Shown here piece by piece: positions 46,011 through 58,000 of a DNA stretch of 64,000 nt (position 1 is the first letter of the stretch; the number at the start of each line of letters is the position of its first letter). The DNA is taken from positions 17,536,932 to 17,600,931 of the forward strand of contig NC_092679.1 in the NCBI RefSeq assembly GCF_964355755.1, read 5' to 3'. The translations under genes and the position numbers were made by a program. Source of the DNA: Antedon mediterranea. Lineage: Eukaryota; Echinodermata; Crinoidea; Comatulida; Antedonidae. The notes under the pieces are model-generated. The model searched no databases and was not told the DNA's origin. It saw only the letters and a list, made by a program, of their open reading frames with translations.

Positions 46011-49000
46011 TTATTCACCCTTTACATCTAGTGCTACCATGTCGCCACTCTGAGAACTCTTCTTGCTCGGTTCACTTGCGTCTTCCATCACCTCAACAGC
46101 ATCACCACTATCCTCCGCTGGCTCGATCTGATTTGAATCGGTGCAGACGATAAGAATTCTGTAAGCCTGCAACATTATGACTAGAATGTTTTTGCACGTG
46201 AAGAAAATCATCATTTGGTTGACAACGTTATGGTGGATAAGAAGATAAAGCCTCATCACCAGGAACGGTCCATCCTGCATCAGTAGCGTGATCGACAACG
46301 CCCATATCTCATTCTCGCAGCACAGACACGCTCGACAAATGTATATCTTCTTCGTCTTTCTAAACATTCGCACCTTGGCGCCGCTGACGGACGTTAGCAC
46401 GAGCGTAAACTGGAGTAGGCTCCAGGCCCAGAGGCCTAGAATCATATAGATGAGTACAGCATTGCATTTCACATTGTCTTCTTTTAAATTTTCAATTGAA
46501 AATTCAAGAATGTCAGCTGCCATGCCGATGTAGACGAGTAAAAGTTGCGATAGTTGATCACGTGTCAGTTCCCCTTTTGGAAGCAGCCATCGTCCCAGAA
46601 CCAAAAGACACAGTAATATTTGTTCAAGTGCGAGCACCCAATCACTTTCACTCAACGATATGGGTATGGTTACCTGTTTAAAGTAAACAATTAATTACTT
46701 TGCATTTCAAATTTTATTTTTGAAGCAGCCATTTTAAGATTCCATTCATCTTACGAGTGCGGAGTTGTTTGTTTCGCAGTAAATGCCCCTGTATATAGTT
46801 AGTGCCCAGTGGCGGATTCAGAATGTTTAAAAATAGGATGGAGGAATGTTTATCTTTGGAATTGTATTTTGTACACGTAAGTGGTTGGGGTGCCTTGGAT
46901 CACCGTGTATAGGTCTACATTAATGTTTAACTCTGAATCCACCCATGTAACATAATGCACATTATATCGTACTGACAAATTAGTGCTGTAAAAAATAAAT
47001 TAATGACGTACCCCGTTAACTTCTGAAAGGGCCACAGTGCTGTCATTTGCATAGCTGACACATTCGTCCCATCCCTGTTCATCACGATAGTCGATCCGGT
47101 TTTCATACAGTTGTAACTCCAGTAAGTAGATTCCGGGAACGACACTTGCTAGGTACAGCAACACACTTGGACAAAACCTAGATATAATAAAAACAATAAT
47201 ATAATTGTTTCTGACTGTATTGTAAGTTGTGTGTTTTTAAATGTCAATAATAAAATAATTTATGATATGTATATATATATTTTCAATTCAATTCAATTCA
47301 ACTTTTATTACAGACAATTGTCCATATGGTATAATACATTACACACAAAAAATGAAGGAGAGAGGACCAAAACTTTTATCTATTGGTATATAATGCCTCT
47401 CTCCATTTGTAGTACATGTTTGAATCAATCAACAAATATTTATATATACAAATTAACATTCTGTTTTCGCTTTTCATTATTCTTGTAAGAAATCGGTAAG
47501 TCGAAATCCTTAAATATTCATAAAATGATGGAATATTGTTTTCCACAAACAAATTCCTCGCACTAACAAATATATAAACCATTGTTAATAATTTTAATAA
47601 TACTTTGTTGGCAAGTATATACTTTATTTTGTATTATGATATATACAGTATATTCAATCTATTGTCTATTGATATACACCTTTAAAATGATCAATTTTGC
47701 AGTATTGTTTGTTTGTTTTATCTTTATACTGGGTGACCTCTTCAGTCAAAGACTGATCTCCCAGAGGGCCCAGTTGATGATCAGTGGCTGTGATGTACTA
47801 ATACACAGGGGTAACCCCCTACTCGTCTCGAAAGATGTACTAGGTTCTTTAAAGTGCACACGAGCAAGTTGTGTACACTGGACCTACGGTTTATAGTCCT
47901 TATCCGAGAAGACTCGTTCTACCACCAGAACCATGGAGTGAGTGAGCCTCGAACTCGAACCCCTGCCGATGTTATGGCTACGTGATTACGGTTCCACTGT
48001 CTTAACCGCTCGGCCACTCACTCACTCACAACTATCAATCAGGACTTAATCATTTAATGATTAAGTCCTGATTGATAGTTGTGAGTGAGTGAGTGGCAGG
48101 TGTATATACTTAATGATTAAGTATATACACCTGCTCTTCAATAGTTTTCGATCACATACTGCCGTAAGTAATTTACATACGAATGGACACAGACGGTTAA
48201 TTAGAATCTGAAAACAAAAGCATGACAACAATGGCTTCAACCGGTGAAGACGTGCTTAACCCACTATAGCTCCTGTGATTTTCAATTTTACAATTGTACC
48301 TATGTTGGTCCTATGTAGTGTCACTCTTCGCAAATGCATTGAACAACTCCAACCTGCCAGAAAATCTATGTCACAAACATATTACTTTTCAATTAAATGA
48401 AAAGGTACGGTAAATATTGAAGAGGAATGCGAGGATTTCCATTTTTCGATTGCTGTATTGAGGTTAAAGATTAAATTAAGGAAACACAATTACAACTATT
48501 GACCATTGACATGATAATGAGTTTTCATAACTGGAGAAGGAGAACTTGACCAACCCGAACAAGCTAGCGAAAGTTAACGTATTCAATGGCGATACTTAAT
48601 CGATTATCGGACAGAAGCCAGAGAGGTTGATGCATATTTCTTAAACAGTAACGATGTCATACAGCCATTATTGAATAATAATAATAGAAACAAAACACAA
48701 TGACACAATACATACTACCTCTGTGGATATCTTTTGGAGCTTTCTGATCAAAGCTTCAAGTCTATGGATGATACGCGACAATGTCATGACGCAAGGATTG
48801 GAATATAGCTGCCTTGCTCATCTTCATTTGAAGTTTCGGTAAGAGACATACATATTCACAATTTAACAACTTTTCATTTTTAATCATTTCTTATTTTACC
48901 AGGGCAATTAGTTGTTCAAAGGTTTTTAAACTACGTAGTCAACCGCTCCCATGGTGATTTCATTAAATAGGTTCTTCCTAGGGTCCTACTAAACACCACC

Positions 49001-51998
49001 GGGTACCACCGGAAAACTACCGGAGCCTAATCGACAATGTTGCATGGGATTTAGACTTTTAACTCACACAAATTGCAAGAAAAGGTTTTTTTGATGAAAT
49101 GTGTTCTTTAGACCCTACTGAACACATTTATCAACGTTAGGACATTTTTCGACAACAGGAAGTAGCCTAATTTGCATAATTAAAAATGGCGGCCATTTTT
49201 AATAACGTACTATGTATCTTGGAAACCGCTAGTCACAGATACTTAATTATAATGTTAAAATCGTTAGAATATATGTTTTTATATTCACTTTAATGAAAAA
49301 GTTTGTCCAAAAATGAATGGAAGTGCTATTTCTAACATTATTGACCTTTGACCTTGATTTATCATATCTCAGCAACCACTAATCGGAGATATACAAATTA
49401 GGGCTTAAATTGTTCAGAAACTACACATTTATATCCAGTCTAATGGCATGTTTTTGCAAAAAAATGGCGGATTCTAACATTATTGACCTTTGACCTTGAT
49501 TTATCATATCTTAGCAACCACTAATCTGAGAGACACACAATATGGCTCAAGCTGTTCAGAAACTACATATTTATATTTAGTCTAATGGCATGTTTTGGCC
49601 AAAAATGGCCGATTCTAACATTATTGACCTTTGAACTTTGCACTACATAATATCGCATAACTTTGAAAATATTGTACATATGAAATTATTTTTAGTGTCA
49701 AATTATTCAGAACATACATGTTTCTATAGAGTCCAATGACACATTATGTCCAATAATGACCTATTGTATGGTTATTAACATTTGAACTATATTTGAAAAG
49801 GATTTTAAACCCGGAATCTTCTTCATGTAGGCATTCATTAGAATGAATTGTTTCTGAACAATTTAAGCCCTAATTTGTATATCTCCGATTAGTGGTTGCT
49901 GAGATATGATAAATCAAGGTCAAAGGTCAATAATGTTAGAAATAGCACTTCAATTCATTTTGGACAAACTTTTTCATTAAAGTGAATATAAAAACATATA
50001 TTCTAACGATTTTAACACCATAATTAAGTATCTGTGACTAGCGGTTTCCAAGATACATAGTACGTTATTAAAAATGGCCGCCATTTTTAATTATGCAAAT
50101 TAGGCTACTTCCTGTTGTCGAAGATTGCGTGTACTATCTATAATAACGTGTACAGATTATTGTAACAAATCATAATTTCTTGTGTCGTATGTCACATTGT
50201 TTTTCCCTGTACATATAGTACCTTAACCTGAACAATCCATGAACAAATTAATTAATAATATATATATACAGTATATATATTTTATGTCGCATCTGGTATT
50301 CGATTTGCAGATGATGACATGCGTTCTCGTTGGAACGCTGTCCTTCACAAAAAAGCTTGTCAACTCAATGAGATCCAAATTGGCAATTGCCGCAAAATCC
50401 TCACTGAGTTTGAACTAAGAACTAAGAAGTTGAAAAGAGAACTTCCTGCATCCGAGTTTCAAAACAAACTCAGGATTATCGCCAATGATTGCCGTAAGCA
50501 ATCAACGGCAATGGCCCGAAGGGGACATCACAAATTTGGTCTACCTGCAGACTTGGTCATTTCAACACAAATGACTCTACCTTCGGATGATTTCAGGGCT
50601 TTTAGGAAACCCTGCAGAAGGTTCGTTCGGACTTATAACAAGAATCGGAGCAACACCTCTGATTCAGTTGTTGAAATTAATTGCCGACTTTCCGAAGGAG
50701 AGAAAACACTTATTTCCCGAGGACTTAAATTCTGCCCAAAACCAAGGCAGGTCGGCGCACAACAACTATCTTTGGATATGGAGTCTTTCTCCAGAAGATT
50801 ACGATTACGTGAACATTTTGCTGATTCAGACAGCAGCACCACGCAAAACGAAGGCAACGCTAACAAATTTAAACCAAAAAGTTCCTGGAATCCACCTAAA
50901 AATCGTTGTCCAGCTTTAGAAACATTTATTTAGGCTGTTGAGGAGGATGTACAAAACTACGTCCCGAGTCCAGATAAACGTGACAATTTCTCAAAACAAG
51001 AGAGGCAGGCCATTGCCAAATTGCGTCAGCGTAATGATATTATCATTAAACCCGCTGATAAAGGTTCTGCCACTGTTGCCATGGACATCAAATTTTATGA
51101 AGAGGAGTCCTTAAGACAGCTAAACAATCCTCTTCATTATCGTAAACTTACAATGGATCCCACCCCGGAAATTGCGGATAAGGTGGCCAAATCTGTTTCT
51201 GTGATGGTAAAAAAACACTCCATCGATCCTAAGATTGGACCTCATTTGGCACAGGTCAATCCAGTTCCAGGCAGATTTTATTTCCTACCTAAAATCCACA
51301 AAGCAGGCAATCCTGGTAGACCCATTATTTCGGGCAATGGCACTGCTACAGAGAAAATTTCTGAATATGTGGATGATTTACTTAGACCATATGTGACTGA
51401 TCTCCCTTCATACATTCAGGACTCCACGGACTTTATCCGCAAAATTAACCAAATTCAAAATTTACCTAATAATTCTGTTCTGGCTACATTAGATGTTTCA
51501 TCATTGTCCTAATATCCCTCATGAAGAAGGAGCCGACGCATGTATTTTAAATTACAAACAAATTCCAGACAAAACGCCTACTATAAGCTCATTTACGAGA
51601 ACTGGTCATGTTGATTTTAACCAACAACAATTTTATTTTTGGAAATGACCATTACCTTCAAATTCATGGCACAGCGATGGGCACAAAAATGGCGCCATCT
51701 TTTGCAAATTTATTTATGGGACAATTTGAGGCCAATTTTCTGTCCCTCCAACCAAATAAACCACTTGTTTGGTTTAGATACATTGACGACATCTTCATGA
51801 TCTGGACCCATGGTGAAGATAATTTGGAATCTTTTCTTCTCAATATTAATTCAGCCCACCCAACTATCAAATTTACAGCTACCAAATCCACTAGTAGCGT
51901 AATAATAATATATATATATATCTTTATCGTTTCAAATTAATTAATTAAATTTCAGTATATCACCGGGCGGTTTAGAATTAATGTTCTTTGCCTCTTGT

Positions 51999-52074
<76 letters not shown>

Positions 52075-55000
52075 TATATAAGTAATTTTAACGAACATGT
52101 GATGCTAGCCAATGAAAGTCTCATGTAGTGATAGCACAAATCAAAGATCGGAAGAATCTGGTTTCCGATTTATTGGATTTGCTAATGTGCCTGATGGCTG
52201 TAGGCCTATATAAAACATTATCATTATGAATGTTGTACATCGTACAATACTAAGCAAAAGTTGCAAGTGCATACTATTTTTTTAACCTAATGTACAAAAG
52301 ATTGAGCCATGCGCTAGTATTTTACAAAGGCTTTTTAATTCATATGAATCCGCTCTGTTTTTCCATTTAACACTGTATATTCTGTCAATTGATTTCTAAC
52401 ATCTTAGAATTTATATTTTAAATAGTCTTTCACCTCGGCTGCTGACGTGCTTAAAGGCTTAATCTAATGTGTTTTTATACACATTTAACATCACTTTTCA
52501 ATCAATTATTTAGATTTAACACATAGGTTTAGTGCCATAACAAAAAGTCAATTTTCATGCTTAAACCCCAAGAGCAAAAGTACAACACGTACGTGACTTA
52601 AAACCGTAGTAGGCTTCTTGTAACATTTCTGGCTTAGCTGCTGCACAACCGCAACATACTAACAAAACGTACACTTAAATACAGTAAACAATCCCACCGT
52701 AGCGAATAGCAACTACAGTTTAGTACGTTTTTTTATATCAAATTATAACATAATAATAATAACAATTACAATGCATGCCATCTTTATTACAATAGGCATT
52801 GTATCTGATTAGATAATCGTATCAGTATGTTATAGTCATTATACTTAAATATTTTAAAGCTTAAGCTTCCTTTTCTCATTTATTATGTATTATTTTAGAA
52901 AAGGTTATCTGTACTTTTGTTTTTATTTGAGAAATACAATTTATTATTGATATTATAATAACTAGATGGTACGCTCGCTTCGCTCGCGTACCATCTAGGT
53001 CGTGCCCACAGCAGATGGTTCTCGAATACACAGTAATTTCAGCGTAACAAAACTGGCGATTTCAAATGTACGTACCGCAGGACTATAATACATTGTCGTT
53101 TACAGAAACGAATAAATAGACACGATGATTTATGTAGTCAACTAAAATTAGCACCCTGGAAATTACTTCCGAAGGAGAAACTTACCACAAAATGAGTCCA
53201 AATTTTTGAGTTGGTGTTTTGTATGTAACATTAGGGTTGAGGGATGGGAAAGCGGATAGGTACAAAGAGGAACAATTTTTAAATATATTCTTTATCCACT
53301 CAGTAACGAAATATTTTTTTCATGTTTTATAGGCCTATAAATAATATACCTCTAAATACAGTAAAACACTTTGTTAAAACTGTCACTGTCATAATCGATT
53401 GAAATATTAAAGTACATGTCACGATACACCACTACGACGTTTATATTATTGGTAATTATTAATTAATACAAACGTTGAGAAGGAACTGTCAGTATAAAGT
53501 TTATTTGTATATCTAACAGTAGAGCCTATCTACAATCTCAGTAATAAAATTTATTTGTATATATTTTTTTATTACATCTAACAGTACGAACATTCTAAGA
53601 AATGCTCGATTCAAATGAGGACCAAAAATAGTTAATAGGTATTTACAGTATTGTCAAAGTATTGCAAGTTTATTCTCAAAGGGCCCATATATTTACCTAC
53701 CGTATGTGTTAAACCAAGGGCTCATAAATTTACCTACTTGTGTTAAACCAAACTCTGGCAGACTGAGAGATTGGGATGTTCCATTCATCGCAAATCAATA
53801 CATTTGTATAATCGTATATTAAATCTATCAAAATAGTATTTTTTAAGAAAATCGGCCTTTCTTCAACATTATGATGCTGTACTCTAGCTGTTCAACCGGT
53901 TTTCAGCTATTAAAAACAATTATCGTAGGAGGAGATAGGAAAATGCGAAGCATCCTCGCATTTTTGTGGCGGGTATTTTTCAAGATGGACATCCATTAGA
54001 CAGTGTATACCACGATCGGAAAACACCCCTATTTGGGGCAAATCGTTGAACCTAAATTCGTTTTAATCGTCAATAACTAATTATCTAACTTAAGTTAATT
54101 AGTAAACAGGGTTACATCAGGTGGTTAAAATCAGTACCGAAAGTACGAACCAACTTTATATACCATCGAGTAAAAATTCTAGAAGTAAAAGGCGTGATTT
54201 ACCGAATTTTGCCCTTACGTAAATTTATATATAGATGTACAGTAGTATTATATTAACGGGACCACACAAAGTGTCTAAAATTATAGGATGTGTAGTCTGG
54301 TAGTGATAACAAGGCCATATACATGGCTGCAGTCGCGTGCTCAAGTTAGTGTTTCCGACCAACCAACCGACCGACATAGTGAGCTGTTAGTGTCGCGTTG
54401 CACGCGATTAAAAACCCCTTGCGTTTCACGGGAAAGTGTGCCCTTAGTAAAGATGTACACTGAATAAGGAGGGCTTCTGATTGCTCTAAAAAATAAACAT
54501 AACTAACAGTGACTTGTTTAACAGTTAGCCTATTTATAATAAAACATACGTAATATAATCAAGGAATCAACAGCCTTCCGTGATATATAATAAATGCAGG
54601 GTCACTGTGCTCGTGGTTTTGCAGTAACTCATGGCGATCGATACTAACCGTTAAGTTGTTTATCAGATCCACAAATTAATTACTAACATTATATTCATAT
54701 TAATTAAATTGATATCATATAATCAGTCATGTTTAATGAAGAAGAAAAGGTAATGGTTGCCAGACCACTTGTAGCAAACGACAACAGCAAATAATAGCGG
54801 TACGGTAGAGGATATTGTTGTTTGTAGAAGCCTATGACCTGAAAAGACCAAGCCTATTACATTAGCCCATTAAACCGATATTATCGATTTGTCACAGAGC
54901 TATGTGTATTAACGTTGATTTGTTTAGTAATGATATCCGTTTTACATTGGGCCTGTCGTGTTTGATCATTCTTAACTTGTTCATACTTCCCAGAAAATAT

Positions 55001-58000
55001 ACATCCTGAGACGTACACACTTTTTAATTAGGCTTAATAATTTCTCCATAACTTGAAATATGATCAATAACAATATCATATTTTCTTGCAATTTAATTTT
55101 TTTATGACTTTGCATAAATAAATCTTTTGTTCACCACTGTCTCGAAGTTATTACTAATGTGGTTGCACATTTTAATTAACAATAACAATTCGTTAAACCC
55201 GGATTTTTAGTGGTTTACCTTGTCCATGGATCTTGGAATATAGTTCTTTGTGATCGACTTAAATTAGGCCACCTATTGAATATATTGAGTTGTCTTACAT
55301 TGCTTACTGAAATAAACATTTACATTCAAATAAAGATTAGGCCTACGTTAATGATAAATTGATGTCTTTTAGTAGTACTATACATTCTTTTTCATCAACA
55401 TCCACAACATTTACCAACATCCACAACATTTACCAACATTTACCAACATCCACAACATTTACCGTATCCATACATAACCCTGCGTATGAAAAGTTGCCTA
55501 ATGTGGTTATTACAATGTATCCGTGGTTTACTAATAAGGTAATACATTATTATTTTCTTAAACCATGCTTAACCCATTATGTAACACCGTCATTTTCTTA
55601 AAATTGGCGTACGTTAATGATAAATTCAAATGACTTTTACAGTACATCATTCTTTTTATCAAAATCCATTGAACAACAGTGAAACGTTGCGGCAGTGTAA
55701 CCCACTGAATGCGGTTACATAAAGCCATTGGTATTCGCGGTTTATTAATAAGTGTAGACGATGGTTCTCGGAATGATAATGTTCTCCTTATACATTTTCT
55801 GTCGGTTACCATTATTAAAATGTTTGACATTCGTAAAACTAAACTACTTTGTTTCACAGTGTTTGAGATGATTAATAACATTTTAAAGTATAGTTTTTAT
55901 TGTTTGGTAGGGCCCTTTGGGGAGGCGGAGGTCATTTGAGGGAGGTGCTTATTCGAGGGATATATGTTACATTTTTTAGTTTTAATAATATGGTAGCATT
56001 TATAATCAAATGAAATCCTCTAATAGATATGAAAAGTGGTAAAAAAGAATAACAAATGCTTGGTAAATTGTAGATAACAGTGCGGTGAATTCTACTACAA
56101 ATAGTATAATTGTGTTATTATAAATATGTGGATGGACGTTTATTAGATAGTTGGGTGGGGGGGGGGGGGTTTATTATTGTGATGTTTTATTGGAGAGGCG
56201 TTTATTCAAATGAATACCATCCTAATAATTATTAATACATTCTTTAATTTAATCATCTTTTGAAACTAACTGCCGTGGGCCTAAGAAAGAAGACATTACG
56301 GCTTGCAACATGGGCAGACATCTCGGTCCTAACGGGACACAGGAAGATAGCCTACAGTTATTCCTGCAAGCTTACTCTTAATAAAACTCAGCTATCGGGA
56401 TTTCACTCGAAAAATGTCTTATCATCAAATCTCCCAATATATTCTGATTCTTTATGGCGTATATTTAATTTGATCTTTATTAATTTGCAGTATAATTTCT
56501 ATTATTTAACTACTGTACCTTCACACACGCGCGGTATGTTTTAAAATAAACAAAAAACTGAAATGGCTATGACTAATGGCCAACTTAAAGCTCCAGTCCT
56601 ACTATCTGATTTTTTTTTCATCTTCCAAAGGGACACTGTATTGATTGATGGAAAGTGCCTGTTTCCAGTCACCTTTAGGGTCAAATCTATTATTTTAACT
56701 GCTCCCTTGTGTATACAAGAGAGAAAATATTTGAAACCAGGTTGTTGCAAGGTGAACTTATCTTAAACCCGGAAATTACTTTGACCGGGAAGAATTGAAA
56801 TTGAGATGAAAATCTAATGTTGAAATCATAAATTTTGTTAAAAAACTCTTTATAATATCTTCCTAAGATAGAAATATGGAACAATAGCGTCGATGTGAAC
56901 ACTAATGTTATAAAATATACGTTTCACGGTACATCTAAGATAGATAAGGTAGGTATCCAAGGCGGAGATTTGTACCGAAGTTTTTGCATTGTGCTCGCTC
57001 GCTGATCACTTACAAAGCGTTACATGGGCTTGCCCCTGATTATATTCGCGAGCTCATTTCTGAATACATCCCGTCGCGCTCTTTAAGGTCTGGTGATCAA
57101 TTTCTTCTAACATTACCAAAATCATCCACTGCTTATGGTAGAAGGTCTTTTGCAGCAATAGCACCTTCATTATGGAAAAAACTTCCACTCTTTGTGAGAC
57201 TTGCTCCTTCAGTCAGTATTTTTAAATCACGACTGAAAGCCCATCTGTTCTCATCCGGTATTAATTAACTTATTCATTCATTCATTTATTCCTTCCCCGA
57301 AACCTTGACTCAGAAATACCGGGATGGTGTCCGGCGGGGGATAGTTTAACCCTAGCTTAAGTTGTGCATGCTTCATTTTACTCTCTATTCTTAATTCTGG
57401 CCCCGAAACCTTGACTCAGAAATACCGGGATGGTGTCCGGCGGGGGATAGTTTAACCCTAGCTTAAGTTGTGCATGCTTCATTTACTCTCTATTCTTAAT
57501 TCTGGCCCCGAAACCTTGACTCAGAAATACCGGGATGGTGTCCGGCGGGGGATAGTTTAACCCTAGCTTAAGTTGTGCATGCTTCATTTACTCTCTATTC
57601 TTAATTCTGGCCCCGAAACCTTGACTCAGAAATACCGGGATGGTGTTCGGCGGGGGATAGTTTTACCTTAATTAAGCATAGTTAAGCTTAGTTACATTTT
57701 TTTTTTTCACATTATTGATTGTCTCCATCCCCAAAACCTCGACTAAGAAATACTGGAATGGTGTCCGGCGGGGGATAGTTTATTACCATTAGTTAAGGTC
57801 CTATGTAAAGCACCTAGAGGGGTCAGTGATCCATTAGGCGCTATATAAATACTGTTTATTATTATTATTATTTATGTCAGAATTAACCATAATTTATATA
57901 TAGATGGTAATATTTATTATTAATTATTATTTCCTTAAACCATGCTTAACCGAATTAAATAACAACGTCATCATATTAGTATTATTATTTATATTGTTTG

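Noticed and set aside
47940-48020. tRNA gene on the minus strand
   Set aside because: A- and B-box are present, but the acceptor and anticodon stems do not pair and a SINE body follows; annotated as a SINE.
57295-57780. CRISPR-like array
   Set aside because: The 105-bp units are contiguous with no unique spacers, and this is animal DNA; it is a LINE 3' UTR minisatellite.
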